From the NCBI RefSeq assembly GCF_032854445.1, contig NC_088302.1, positions 17,293,338 to 17,357,337 of the forward strand: DNA of 64,000 bases, written 5' to 3'. The stretch is from Liolophura sinensis. Its lineage: Eukaryota; Mollusca; Polyplacophora; Chitonida; Chitonidae. The notes under the pieces were generated by a model that saw only the letters and a program-made list of their open reading frames with translations, was not told the DNA's origin and searched no databases. The translations under genes and the position numbers were made by a program. Within the stretch, counting starts at the first letter, position 1, and every line of letters begins with the position of its first letter. Positions 12,301 to 26,136 of this stretch are shown piece after piece.

Positions 12301-15300
12301 AATCACACCTATTATGTCATTGGACATTGTGTAGTTAACACAGCCCTTTATCCGACTTAATCATGAAACGTGAACTCATTTAAATTTTTGAAAAAATCTT
12401 TAGGAACAAATATGTTAGTATATTTATTGGTACAGTTTTCAATTGTCTTTCACATTGAGATTTTCAGAAACAATATTCATTCTTCGCCTTTATTTTGGTA
12501 TTGTGGAACAAAACTGAAATTGTTCGAGATGTTTTAATACAAATTAAAAGGATGCAAATATCAAAACATTAAAGATTATTGAAAAGTTTAATTTCATTTA
12601 TAGTAACGCAGTTGAAGTATTGTGCCTACCGAATATCTAAATCATATACATGCTTACTCCACAAGAAATGATTGTCTCAAAAGTCTTTAATTACTGTCAT
12701 TTAAATTTTATTCATTTACGTTATTCATGTGTCGGTAACATTCTGTACGCCTTTACTGATAGCAGTTTTTTGTTATCAGAATAGTATAGTAGCCATATAT
12801 GCTAAGCCCTGCAGCTGAGTCAAAAACAATTTGACTTCTGTCAAATAGTGAACGGTGACGTGCAAACACGTTCATTCTAGTGTGTATCTTATGTAATTAA
12901 TATGGTCTCTTTCACTATTCTCATTTTATCCCGTATAAACAATCAGAGCTACTTGGAAGTAATGAACACTTGACAAGGTAAAGCGAAATTCCTATCGGAG
13001 AAAGTCACTGCCTTTGCCACCCGTTATCGACACCACCTAGATTTTTAAACGAGAAAGGCTATCAACAAACCACCATGTCGTTTACATCTGTTCGCGTGTA
13101 TTTATTAGCTACCATACCAGCGGCATTTCTCGTTAAAAAGAGTAACCTTTAGTACAGTCGTAAACAGAAGTGTCAAGCAGAGTTCAGACGTTAAGTACTA
13201 GATCTTGACTGTTAAGCTGAGGAATCGATCATTATATTAGGCACCATTGTAACCCAAAACGTTAATTTCCCGCAGGAGAATATAATGAAAAAGGCTGACA
13301 TTCTTATAGCAATATCCGGTCGTGCATTTAGTTAAGTATCAATATATCACAAAAGTAATGTAATATAACCCTCGTATATGTACAGTATAGCTCATACTGT
13401 ATTCATTAACATTGTCATTATCAACACAACTGTTTGATCCAATCTGACTAAGTCCCGGGACCACGAAGCGATGTTGACTAAAGTCAAAACTTGTCCTTAA
13501 ACTCGGTATGTTCCTTTCCGTTATTTTAACAGATACTTTTTTTTGCAAAAACCTACCCACAATTTACGTTGTCAAGCAATATTTGACATTAAGAAGTAAC
13601 AATTTTAACGTGATTTGAAGTTTTGATCACTTCGTGGTCCTGGGGCCAACATATTTATAACAATTAGCGGTATATGTAGATTAACAATTCACAACATATG
13701 TGAGTATGTATATACACTTTCACATTGGACGCAATCCCAGCAAGTCGACATCCACGTGACAGGAGAACTAATTAATTTCGGCAAATATATTTCAGATGTT
13801 AACTATCGCTGTTACACACATTGCCTTTTTACGACGTTTTAATTTGATAACGTAATTATGATATACAATATTAACCTCGAGGCTGCCAAGAGATATACAT
13901 GTGCACATACATATTCCAAGCTGTGATATGAAACAGCTATAAGGCGAAGTTTAAACATATGTTTGGTGTGGATAAGTAAGACATCGTTTAACAGCCTGTG
14001 ATGTTCCACTTAACCTGTGGAGCCTTTTACCTATATCGCCTGCTGTGATCGCCATTTAATTAATATTTATGGTGTACATATGGTTTGCGGGTGCTGCCGG
14101 TGTACTCTCCGCGTATTACAAGCACATTGCAAGGGAGGATGTTATAGGGGAAATGGCGAGATCATTACTACCGTTACTTAGGGCGTGTGCTGCTGGTTTC
14201 ACATCGATGCCCAGGTTCGCTGTATACACGTTATCATATATTTGGCCATATGGTCTTATCTGACTTGTCTGTATGATAGGCGAAGTAGATGAAGGCCATT
14301 GGTAGTAATGGCGTCAGTAGTTGGAAGAGTGATGAGGATACTGTAGGTATCAGTAATGGTGGTATTGTTGATAACTATGGATGACAGTAACGAAGGTGCT
14401 ATGGATGACAGTAACGGTGATACTATGGATGACATCAACGATGATGCTATTAATAAAAATATAATGGTCATATTTTAGATGACTAATTATGATATCATAG
14501 ATGAGATTAATGATGATACTTTAGATGGCAATAACGGTAATGCCATAAATGCAATTATGATACTGAAGACTCGAGACAGTAATGTTGGTAACATGCATGC
14601 ATGACAATAATGATGATACTACAGATGACAGTAACGATGACACTACAGATGACAATAATGATGATCCTACAGAAGACAGAGATGATGATTCTATAGATGA
14701 CAGGAGTGTAGATACTATAGCTGACAGTAACAATGATACTATATCATGACAGCAATTATTGTACCATAGATGACAGTAATGATGCTACTATATACGACAG
14801 TATCATTGGTGCTATAGATTACAGTAATGACGATACTACAGATGACAGTAGCGATGATACTATAGATGATGGTAATTGTGGATGCTATAAATGACACTAA
14901 CGACGATATTGTGGATGACAGTAATGATATCTATAGATGACAGTGATGATAATATCTATAGATGACAGTGATGATTATAATATGGATGACAATAGTGATG
15001 ATACTGCAGATGACAGTAGTGATTGTACTACAGATACAGTAATGATGATACTAGAGATGACAGTAATGATGATACTAAAGATGACAATAATGATGAAACT
15101 ACAGATGACAGAAATGATCACACTACAGATTACAGAAACGATGACATTGTAGGTGACAGCTATGATTATATCTACAGAATCTGTATTATCGTTATTATTG
15201 TTTTGCACAGTGAGAACTTCATGATTTGTTCACGAGTCTTCTGTACTGCATACCATTTTGAAAGTTTACTCTGCACAGTTTCGCTTAAAGTATTTTTTGA

Positions 15301-18300
15301 ACCATTAAATCAAAATTTATGTAATAAACCAGCCGTAAATATGTAATGCCTAGAACTTAACCGAACACGTTTAAGAAATTCATTCCCCTGAGCTCTGCCC
15401 AGTTTCCACCCAACATAATGCTGACCGCCGTCGTATAAGTGAAATATTCTTGAGTACGGCGTAAAACACCAATCAAATAAATAAATAAATAAATTTAAGA
15501 AATAGAATCCTTACAATGCCCCTCATCACGGTGTACACCTTTACATGTATGGTATGGTTGATTTCGTATTACTTTCACATTGCAGTTTATCTTGGGATAC
15601 CAAAGTACAAGAACTAATCCCAAGTTTTCAACTGCAAGATCCGCTGAGATCAGCGGAGACCACATTACGGGATCTCTTGGCTCACCGGACAGGTCTACAA
15701 AGCGGAGACTTGGCATTCCAGTCTGGAGGAGGCGTCACAAAGGACAACTTACTCAAGTACGTCTGTTGGTAAAGAGTATCTTCCAAAAGTTGTATGAATA
15801 TGTCGTAGCTACAGTGTTTATAACACCGAATCACCAGTTTTTTCTGTCAAACACATAGCACACGTAATGAAAAGCTCACAGCATTTAGAGTAAAACCAGA
15901 GCAGTCTGATAATTGGCAAATGGTCACACAAACTACGACATCTTGTCAGTTTACATCAGTTGAGGTTTTATTCTCACTGTTCATGTAAATGCTTAAATAG
16001 TAGCATAAGCAGAACTACGGGAAAAAACGCAGTGACGTTACTTGCAATTTGTTAGACTTAAGTAGATGACAATAATGATGAAACTACAACTACGGTCTAG
16101 AATTGCTCAATATGCTGTGCTGTCATCACAGTTAACATACAATAACATTAAACCGACATATTTCTACGTCCAGGGATTGTGTATATGGCTAATCTGAACA
16201 TCCGTGTTTCGTAAGATAGGGATATAATCAGCACCAGTTGCTGAAATCCCCATCCTCTCGACCCTCCACCCTCATCCCAATCCACTAATCAAGGCAGAGC
16301 TTCCAAGTTAACAGCCAAACTTTAAATACTGAGAGTTAGCCTTTGAGAGCAGACCCTATGCAATACTTAAGTTATTCATCTTAGTTGGTGCATGTCGTGT
16401 AGAGCATTATTGTTATTTGGCATACTATACCGGTTGGCATTTAATTCTGTCGATTGGGTTTCAGACTGAGGTCGAAGGTTCGAAACCCTGAGACGTCTCA
16501 TTTCTCAGCACAGGAATGTGTTCTGTAATCACAATGTGTACATCTAAGTAACGACGATACTTTTGCTTAACCCCTAAATATTGAAACCTTACCTTTGGGT
16601 AAAATCAGCTTCAAAATAAAATATTTTGTCAAATAGTCACACGTATTATCTATTCGATTTACCTCAGTTGGGTCTTATCCCAACTGCTCATATATATTTG
16701 CATAAAAAGTGGCAACATACACGACATCTAATACCATTGTTATAGTAAGCAGAATTAGGTAAAAAAAAATGAGGCAGTGTTAGTTGCAGTTTACACGTCA
16801 CTGGTCTAAAATTACTCAAAATGCGGCGTTGTCATCTCATTTAATACACAATCGCATAAAAAAACTTTTCACATCATTCTTCGTATGACGAACAATCATA
16901 CATCGCCAGCTTTATCTATATATGACGATCGCGTTAATGTATCTTTCAGCGGACTGAGACATCTGAAAGAGGAAACGCCGTTCCGCGGGAAGTTCGTCTA
17001 CAACAACATGATGTATGCCCTACTCGGGTACATAGCCGAGCTACTCGAGGGGAAGCCATTCGAAACCTTGCTGTCAGAAAAAATATTTCAGCCCCTAAAT
17101 ATGTCGTCAGCCGTTTTTGTGCAAAATCTGGAAAGATACCAAGAAAACTTAGCCCGACCATACACGCTCATGGGTGGTCACTTTGAAGAAGTGGATCTTG
17201 AAACAGTGAAGTAAGTTGAAACCTCATGTTCCCAAGCACAGTTTGCGTGATAACATTTACGTGAAAGTTGGTAAAACTACATTTTACTATGTTATCAGAA
17301 GTAAACAGACTCACAGTTAAGGCTTATCAGACACATTTGATCACAGCCATTAGGTTGAGACTGTGAATTTCTATGAAAGCAGTTTTTTAGTTGGCTAGAT
17401 AAACAACTTGATGCTTTCAACTTCGTTGGTTTACCCTTGATTTTCAGAAAACGTGTCCTGAAGGACTTATTATTCAAGTTTTTATTATATATTTACTTCA
17501 CTGGTGTTTTACGCCGTATATACTTGGCAAGAACATTTTACTCACACTATGGTGGCCAGCATTATGGTGGGAGGAAACCAGGCAGAGCCCAGGGGAAGCC
17601 CACGACCATCCGCACGTTTGTCCTGGGGTGAAATACATCTGCATTGAATGAGTTCAGTTTCAGAGGTTTCTTTAAGAACATGTTAGGTTTCCTACACTCT
17701 CCACATAAGATGCACACTATTTCTCTATGGATGAAAAAGAAAACTGTATGTTCACATACGATGCTTGCAAGCAACCAAGAGATAAGTGTTATGCTTGAAT
17801 GGAGGTAACTGTTCATGTTATTGGCTATAATATGCTCTGCCTAAACAGGTTAGCATACTCATTAAGTTGAGCTCTGTGCCTGGGATGGTTAGAACATACC
17901 AGTAATGTAGCAGATGTCTTGAAGTGTGTCGTAAGTATCCTCTTTCCCAGTAACTTTTCCCCATTTATCGCTCCTCAGAGTTGTCGGTGATTTCCCGTCG
18001 ACAGGAGGCGTGTGTGTCAGCGCCAACGACATGGGCCAGTGGCTGCGCTTCCTGTTGAGTGGTGGCCGTGACATGCGCGGAAATTACCTCGTCAAGGAGA
18101 GGCTGCTGAGGGATACGATGGCTGAACATATGGTTCTCTATGGGGGCATGTTTTCCAGGAAACTTCGGCCCAGATTTCCGGTGTCGGAAATAAACATTGC
18201 TTATGGCATGGGGTGGATACCGTCAAACTATAGAGGTAACAATTAGTAACGATCATCATTACAAATTATAAAGGAGTGATGTTGCAATTTTTGTTTCCAA

Positions 18301-21300
18301 AGTTAGTAACATCTATTATAGCAAAAGTACCAAAAAATAAAAAAATAACAAAAACGGTGATCTGTTTTTATAACCAAAGATGGCAGTATATTGCAGGTAA
18401 AGGCCGACAATTATATTTTATATGTGTATAAGAATTTTTCTAATATAAGGGATTTATATTGTTCATGAATAAAAACAAAACAAAAAGAAAGAAATCAAAA
18501 TGTTTATATAAATATAAATAAAATATACCTATATATATATTAAGAATTTTTGAAGTTAGAGGATATATGAGTAACATTCTGTGATAAAGGGTAAGTTATT
18601 TGGGCTAATTTAGCTGTAACCTTTCAGGAATGTCACCATGCGTAAGAATTATATTTCCCTTATGCCGTATCTACATGATGTTATCTTATCTACTGAAATG
18701 ACCGTATTCACCAAACTCTTTTTTATTAGAGGATTTTTATTATTCTGATCAGATTGACTGACTTTTCACATAATGAGACATTGTTGAATTCAAAACGTGT
18801 ATAAATGCACTGCAAATTTTACCTTGTAAACACAGTTTACTCACTGCCACCCAGAGTTCTAAGGCATAAGCATTTCTCACATTTGCACAGTTGATGACAT
18901 GTACTAATATAGAATTAATATTTATAAAAAAAAAAACATATCCTTTTCTGTTAAAATCTCGTTTTATTCAAATCTCATCGCGAGACAGACAAAATAATGC
19001 CAGATATTGAAAATTATTTACCAAAAACGATTTTATTTTGATTTTGTTCCAGAGTTTTGATTCTCTAGAGTAGAGTGTAATGTTTAGTGACATCTAAAAT
19101 GATACTCTTAAACTTATGGGTCAAAGTGTGTCTATCCCTTGCGCATTCTGTCATCTGTATTTTCCTCAGCATCCACAGCTGTTTCGAAGTCGGACGTCTG
19201 CTTACGGAGTGAACATTTTCGTAACATTTCGTAAATCTTTCAGCACACTGGCCCACATATTCACGTCTGGGGTGAGGACTATTTTTTTCCGCGGTGCGTC
19301 GGCATGGTTATAATTACCGCCGCTAACTCGGGCTCTGACTTTAACCACCCAGTCACAATACAATGTTTTATTTGGTAACGGAGCAAAAACACCGCGGGAC
19401 AGCGGGCACTGTGTTCGGTATTTTCTATAAGCATATGTTCCACTGTTGTAAGCCAGACGGTAATGAAAACCGGTCGAGTAGACCAGGCAATTGCCAGTTT
19501 ACCATCCGCCTTTCTTCCCAGTATGTTAGTATACAAAGCTTTGGGCTGGGGTAATTGTTTAGACAAGGGCACAGACGAATTAACCCTCCATAGCATATTT
19601 AATTCTTTATGTCTCCGAAGCTATAGCAGAGACCAGTACTTGAAACAAAGTAATAGAATTTTCCGAAATATGTAAACTATACGCGATCAAATAACCGCCA
19701 GTTATATTTTTTGCTCGCCTTTCTTGTCAACCGACATCTTATAACTTCGTATACCATGTGCTGTGTGACGTTTTTGGCATCAACATGTATGTTTAGAATG
19801 TCAGCCACATGTATAGTTAAGTATGTTTTATTCGTTTAACTAAATCCTGGGGAGAATAAGGCGCTTGTTATGCTTGTAAGTCACCCTCGTTTTTTATTTA
19901 CATACCGTTTACATCCAGGCGAATTACCGTTTGTATTACACACTAAACCCTATTAAAATTCGCCCCTTGTTCAGGCTTGATACAGAAAACATCATCGGAA
20001 AGGCATTTTGACAGACAACACACGTTGCAAAGTCTTGAAAAACCCATTTGGAGGTAGTTAGGGAAAGGCTTTGAATAGAACATGCGATGTGTGTTTCGTA
20101 GGGAGAAAGTTATGTAAGCCCGTAAATATAGTCTCGTTCGAAGGTAATTAAAGCATCTGTAATGAAGGGCGTAAAAGCTGTTCTACCGTCACTTCTGAGT
20201 CGAGCTTGGCTACTTTCCATGAACTCTGACAGAATTCAACAGTTGGCCCCTGTTTAACCTTAGCCTCTCGGCAACTGACAGAGTTCCCCTGCAGGCAAAG
20301 CCAGTTGATATAGTTACGTCTCACTCTCTTCCCCCACATGTTCCTCTTGCCCCACATGTTCCCCTCTGATCGCCAAGACTACTGGCCTTAGAAGAATCGC
20401 TGATACGAAACTACTCAATAGACAGGTGAAGAATTCTTTAGTGGTATGAACTTTCCTTCATAGACAGCTGATTGCTACGTCGTGATGTTTACATAATCTA
20501 TTTATTAATACACTCATAAACCAAAAAAAACCAACGACATCATTAAGTGATCCGCAATTGCCTCTCTTCGAAAATTAGCTCTAAACTTCCTAAGGGGGCG
20601 ACATGACGGGCTGACTTCGACATCACAGCCACAATCGCCTTGTGGTAAGTGCAACTCGTAGGTGGAAAGAAAACTTGACTGACCCATGGCGATATTAAAT
20701 ACAAGCACGACGAAAAAATACAAAGAGCCAGCAAGAATCACCTAGGTTCCAGAACTATCGCAAAATATTGGAGAATTGCCGTAAGCTTCAAATCCAACAT
20801 TCATATACCAGTTTTCGTATACGAGTATACCTCATTTGCCAAGGTCTTTCATTCTTTGCATGTTGTAAAATGAATAATTTAGACATTTTATTTATGATAG
20901 ACGATAAAGCATCAATCAACCATTCCATCAATCAATCAATCCTTCACTGTATCTTTATGTTATAGGGTTTTCCCGTGTCCACCATAGTGGCTCGCTTTGG
21001 AGCTATACCAGTCATGCCTGGTTATTCCCCAACGAGAAGATAGGAGGGTTCTTAGCTCTGAACGGGCCCGTGGGGTCGGGAGCAAGTCGGGCCAGAGAGA
21101 CCATGATGGCGTACATATCAGATATTTTACTGGGCGAAGAACCCTGGCTTAACGGTACAACGGGATGTGAATATCCGAAACCTTGGGAGGTCTATCCGGA
21201 GCTGCGGTACAACATCTCCAACATTGTCTACATCGGGCCGCCAAAGCGCCCTCTCGTGTCGTACACAGGCAGTTTTCACCATCCACTTTACGGCAAGGCC

Positions 21301-21678
21301 GTTGTTGAGCTGTCCAATTCCAGCTCGAGTCAATTGCGGATTTTAATCGGTAAAGTTTACAGCGCACAGCTCTACATGCTAGACGCTATCGATCAGTTTT
21401 TGTTGGCGTTCGATGGGATGTACAAATTTCTGACGTACTCGGACGACAAACAGCGCATAGGCTCTGTCGTGTTCAATATGACCCAAGCTTTTGGCGATGA
21501 CCAGTATGTGGCCAATTCTTTTGTCCTTGGCTTCTTGAGTGGGGATCAGTATGATTTTCACAGGGACCTTAGCTATTATAATCTACCCTCCGTAGAGGTG
21601 AACTCATCACAGAGGAAAAGTCAGCATTTTCTACTGCTTCTGACTACCTTTGTCGTTTTGATAAATGATTTATGGTAA
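9388..21678 (+). CDS. Secreted serine beta-lactamase-like protein (five exons, complete)
   Basis: Exons 9388-9704, 15586-15756, 16950-17210, 17979-18235 and 20966-21678 join in phase to 572 aa. Residues 1-25 form a signal peptide (hydrophobic LELAIALVLCVLLG). The penicillin-binding/beta-lactamase fold shows all three catalytic motifs: SVGK at 87-90 (SxxK nucleophile), YNN at 180-182 (YxN) and HSG at 342-344 (KTG-like box, within HHSGSLWSY). LLAHRTGL and STGGVCVSANDM are further family hallmarks. The C-terminus ends in a hydrophobic stretch (FLLLLTTFVVLI) after small polar residues, as in a GPI-anchor signal. Animal members such as LACTB-type and gigasin-6-like shell-matrix proteins are thought to be hydrolases, but substrates are mostly unknown. 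The ATG at 9388 is used because the one at 9381 is in another frame. Intron 1 (5.9 kb) holds a 24-bp minisatellite and a SINE piece. The assignment to family is strong; activity and anchoring are inferred. Confidence 0.88.
14354..15165 (+). repeat. 24-bp degenerate minisatellite
   Basis: Imperfect repetition of a GATGACAGTAA..GATGATACTA type unit with a 24-bp period, in intron 1 of the beta-lactamase-like gene. A stray piece recurs near 16062. Confidence 0.85.
15405..15495 (+). mobile_element. SINE family A tail in the beta-lactamase-like intron 1
   Basis: Keeps CCGTCGTATAAGTGAAATA and a clean AATCAAATAAATAAATAAA tail. It lies 90 bp before the exon 2 acceptor. Confidence 0.85.
17486..17626 (-). 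mobile_element. SINE family A fragment in intron 3
   Basis: Tail and central domain only (CAGCATTATGGTGGGAGGAA). The tRNA part is absent. Confidence 0.8.
18236..20965. other. Intron 4 of the beta-lactamase-like gene
   Basis: Very AT-rich in its first kilobase, with a short AATC repeat near the 3' end (20914-20941). No other feature is supported. Confidence 0.6.
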
Positions 21679-23614
21679 AACTCTGTATTATATGATTTCT
21701 GCCATGTATGTGTTAATAGACTGTAATATACCGGTATATATGTAAATGACAACGCTGTTTTCAGTGTGTGCTTTATGTCGCCCGTGCAAAACTGTGATAC
21801 CGCTATATCCTTCAAAAAACTTAAAATTTTTTTGAACTGATGTTTTACTCTGTAATTTCGAACTTTTCATTGCATGCCGGGTCTCTGAGTGAAAAAAAAC
21901 CTGCAGACACAAATAAGTCTGAACAAGTGGAATTCGGTGATGATATGGATGGTCCGCACTGATATCGGACGTTGTTGCAACGAACTGCAGACGACATTCA
22001 TACAGCCTCTGAGGTGATCGGTACTCTGCATAAATGATTGGTAAATTGACAACATGCCAGATTTCATGGGTTAAGTGTGACCATTTGCCTATGTTATCAC
22101 ACCCTTGTCGCTGTGCTGTTTTATTCTCTGCGCTGAAGTCTTTTACAAAAAGCAACTCAAACAACTCAACCATTGCGCCGGATCGTAAGCACTAGTGTAA
22201 GCGACATAACTACGCAACTTAACCGGAATCGCCACGAGTTGTACTCCGTAGGTTTGGTTCAAAGTTGAATGCCGTCGTAAACCGTGTACATATTACCGTG
22301 TACATATTACCGTCTGCTTTCAGTTGGAAAGGGTTATAGCCAATTACTGTTAAATTTTCGTCATGTGACACTTTATAAAATGTCGTTAGGCCTACGCGTA
22401 CGTAGTTCAACCTTAATGTGGTATGCACTGCGGCTACTGGGGTCAAATCAACTCTGTATGCCGAGTTTTAAATGAATTTCGAACAGTTCAATCTCTCCCG
22501 TGTATGCCGAGTTTTGAATGAATTTCGTTGGAGATCAATGCCAGTCACCAATGCGGCAAACCTCAATGAGCTCGCTCTGCGAGTAAAATTCTGTTCGTTA
22601 CATATATGATAAGGTTTGTAAGTTAGAAGGTCGTTGGTTTATTCCGAGGATTCTAGTATCCTTCAGCCATAAACCTGACCACCGCCATTAAGTCCAAACA
22701 ATAAATTATATGATTCCATTCTCTTTTTAAATCATTTTACACAATATACCATTTATAGTATCAATTCTTTGTACACGACTAATCGAATTCGAAAACTCCA
22801 CTGCACTTCCTTGGTTACCCTGCAAATGTAAAGTCGATAGGATGAGCGATTGTGGAAATAATCGGACAGACATATAAACAGAGAGTCCTTGATCGATGGT
22901 TGGATGCTTGGCCACAAATAAACAGATAGGTTGAGGTCGCCTTAAAGGATACATAAACCGAATGAAACATTTTTAGTACATGTCCGGGAGACCCAGTTCA
23001 GTCCCATGTCCGGATACCTGGTTCAATCCCACGTCCGAGAGACCCGGCTCAGTCCCACGTCCGAGAGGCCCGGTTCAGTGCCATGTCCGCGAGACCAGGT
23101 TCAGTGCCATGTCCGTGAGACGCGGTTCAGTCCCTTGTCCGATAGTTGTTTTGTCTTCACCTTGCCTCTCCAAATCCGAAACTATTTAGGAGTTTACAGT
23201 CGACCGTTCGAGAAATGAGAACGCCGGGGGTGTTACGAGTGGTTTACCTCCCCTTACCTCTGCGCCGTGCGGGATCCGTCTCATACACCATTGTTCCTCG
23301 CTCATGGCAACGTCATCTCGACGCTCGACGTCGATCAAGTGAGGAATTCTTCGCGTGTTTTGCATAGAGTAAGGTAAGTCAGTATCCATCTGAAGCTACC
23401 TGCCATGCTTAAACATGTCCTCGCTTTGCAGGAATTCTTCTGACTCTTAGTGAGAATTATTTGCAGAATTAGAGAATTAAATTGTCTAAATTCAATCATT
23501 TTAAAGCCACTCTGTAGTTTAACAGGCCTAGCTTCGGTGAAGTGAGCCTGTAGACATTTTGATTTTGAGAGTTGGTGTGTATACATTCCTTGTCGAAGAC
23601 TGGGATACAAACCG
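21679..23614. other. Region after the beta-lactamase-like gene
   Basis: Probably 3' UTR then intergenic DNA. A 161-codon reverse frame (21688-22173) has no recognisable features. The 26-bp minisatellite lies near the end. Confidence 0.5.
22979..23142 (+). repeat. 26-bp minisatellite, about six copies
   Basis: Unit of the type CATGTCCGAGAGACCCGG followed by TTCAGTCC. Copies differ at a few sites. It lies between the beta-lactamase-like gene and the promoter array. Confidence 0.85.
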
Positions 23615-23837
23615 TATCTTGTGTGTCAACGCGATTGAAAGACAACGAGGCCTCATTTAACATTCAGCCGCAGGCCCACACACTCTGTCCATTATTATTG
23701 TTGTACGTACAATCACTCGGGTTGGAAAGTCTCATTGACCTCCGTCATTCAATCGTCATAAATAAATGACGTCATACCATTGTACTTTGTTTATGACAAC
23801 GCCGCCTTGACTATTGAGGTTGTTAAAGTGATGTTGC

Positions 23838-23853
23838 ATGGCGGACAGCAGCG
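23838..23853 (+). CDS. Candidate alternative first exon, unit 1 (MADSS)
   Basis: ATG plus 13 nt encode MADSS and end in one G before GTAAGT, which leaves a phase-1 junction. Spliced to 29694 (starting CT) it adds Ala and enters the frame of the ten downstream exons. A perfect TGACGTCA lies about 64 nt upstream. The exon is inferred from the ATG, the donor and the phase. Confidence 0.55.
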
Positions 23854-24553
23854 GTAAGTTCATATCTGCCAAATTTCAGAGACTTTCCGTTACCGTTTAG
23901 GGGGTCGAATGCCCTGTGGATAAGATTCATACGCTATTTAGGCTATATCATTCAAAATAGCTCTTCCACTTAGACCCACGCCACTCTTCGAGGCAGAAGT
24001 CTTGAACATGTACCTTTAGTTTGGGGGTGGGGGTATTCAGGGTAACAATTGTGCAAATCAGCCTTTAATCTACCTGAGCTCTGGCATTCAAACCACTGAC
24101 CTCATTCCTACTTGAAAAATATCTCAACAACACTTTTATTGCACAACCATCGTACATATGAACACATAGGGGCCTTAAGGGCTATTTATCGTATTAAAAG
24201 AAAACTTCAAAGGGGTGCCATCAGGTTTATTATTACATTTTTTGTTGATTCTAACATTTTTCAAAATTTTCATATCTTGTCTGATCCAGCCATACACACT
24301 ACAAATTATTTCAACACGCTCATCGTGTGTCATGGCCACTGACAGACATCGAGGCCTCATTTAACTTTCACAACGTGCTTTTAGCAACAGACCGACACCC
24401 TCCGTCCATTATTGTTATACGTGTACAATCATCCGGGTCGGTAAGTCCCGTTGATCTCCGTCAGTGTAACGTCATAAATAAATGACGTCATATCATTGTA
24501 CTTTGATTATGACAACGTCACCTTAACTACTGAGGTCGTTCAAGCGATGCTAC

Positions 24554-24569
24554 ATGGTGGATAGAGGCG
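24554..24569 (+). CDS. Candidate alternative first exon, unit 2 (MVDRG)
   Basis: Same 16-nt layout as unit 1, with ATG, a terminal G and GTAAGT, but three of the five residues differ. TGACGTCA is intact upstream. The phase again fits the exon at 29694. Confidence 0.5.
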
Positions 24570-25315
24570 GTAAGTTCATCTGTGAAGAAAAGTACATTAT
24601 TTCTAATTACCCCATGCCCGTGTCGACCTTTGCGCATGGTTTGTAGGATTATAGTGAACAATTTCGGAGACTTTCAGTTACAGTTTAGATAGCAGAATAC
24701 CCTGTTTTCATCCATGCTATAGGTGTGCATAAAATTCATAAGCTATTTAGGCTATATCATTCAAAACAGATCTCCCACTTAGGCCCACGCCACTCTTCGA
24801 GGCAGAAGGTGTTGAACACGTATGTATTGTTAGGGAGGAGTGGGTTCGGGGTAACAGTTTTGCATTTAACCTTTAGTCTACCTGAATTCGTGTATTCAAA
24901 CCACTTTCCTCATTCCTGCTTGAAAGCCTAGAAGCCTCCAATGCTATTTATCGTATTTCAGCAAAACTTCAAAGGGGTGACATCAGGTTTATTATTACAT
25001 TTTTTGTTGATTCTAACATTTTTCAAAATTTTCATATCTTATCTGATCCAGCCATACACACTACAAATTATTTCAACACGCTCATCGTGTGTCATTGCCA
25101 TTGCAAAACATAGAGACCTCATTTAACCTTCACAACGTGCTGTCAGTTACAGGCCAACACTCTCTGTCCATTATTGTTATACGTGTACAATCATTCGGGT
25201 CGGTAAGTCTCGTTGATCTCCGTCATTCAAACGTCATCAATGAATGACCTCATATCATTGTACTTTGTTTATGACAACGTCAACTTGACTACTGAGGTCT
25301 TTCAAGTGATGCTGC

Positions 25316-25331
25316 ATGGCGAACAGCGGTG
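25316..25331 (+). CDS. Candidate alternative first exon, unit 3 (MANSG)
   Basis: 16-nt exon with ATG, a terminal G and GTAAGT. The CRE-like site is degraded to TGACCTCA, so this unit may be weaker or silent. Confidence 0.45.
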
Positions 25332-26120
25332 GTAAGTTTATCTGTTAGGCAAAGTACATCATTTTAATTACCAGGTAACCTGTGCATGGCATGCAAGATC
25401 ATGTGGACAACTTTCGAGCCTTTCCATTACAGTTTAGCGAGCCCAATACCCTATAGTCACCCATGGTACAGGTGTGCATAAGGTTCATACGCTATTTAGG
25501 TTGCACCATTTAAAGAGCCCTCCCACTTAGGACTGTGCCACTCTTTGAGGCAGAAGTGATGAACACGTATGTTTAGTTGGGGGGGGGGGGGTATTATTGG
25601 GTGGGGTTGTTAAGCATAACAATTTTGCAAAATCTGCTTTTTTAAAAATTCTTGTGTTCAAACCTCTTTCCTTATTCCTACTTGAAAAATATCTCAACAC
25701 CACTTTTATAGCGCAGCCATCGTACATCTGTACACATAGGCCTTCAGGGCTATTTGTCGTAATAAAACAAAACTTCAAAGGGGTGACATCAGGTTTATTA
25801 TTACATTCTTGTTGATTCTAACAGTTTTCTAAATTTTCATATCTTATCTTATCCATCCATACACTCTGTAAATTATTTCAACCCGCTCATCGTGAGTTAT
25901 TGCCATTGAAAGACATGGAGGCCTCATTTAACCTTCACAACGTGCTGTTAGTTACAGGCCAACATTCTCTGTCCATTATTGTTATACCTATACAATCATT
26001 TGGTTCGGTAAGTCTCGTTGATCTCCGTCAATGAAACGTCATAAATAAATGACGTCATATCATTGTACTTTGTTTATGACAACGTCAACTTGACTACTGA
26101 GGTCGTTCAAGTGATGCTAC

Positions 26121-26136
26121 ATGGCGGACAGCAGGG
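26121..26136 (+). CDS. Candidate alternative first exon, unit 4 (MADSR)
   Basis: 16-nt exon with ATG, a terminal G and GTAAGT, and an intact TGACGTCA upstream. Phase 1 into the exon at 29694. Confidence 0.5.

Noticed and set aside
14937-15346. Acidic frames rich in Asp such as DDSDD
   Set aside because: Product of the 24-bp minisatellite inside an intron; no splice or start context.
20514-20741. Reverse frame resembling a small secreted Cys-containing peptide
   Set aside because: It begins with GTG rather than ATG, lies in an intron and shows no supporting splice sites or family resemblance.
21688-22173. 161-codon reverse frame
   Set aside because: No recognisable domain, odd composition, and it covers the likely 3' UTR of the beta-lactamase-like gene.
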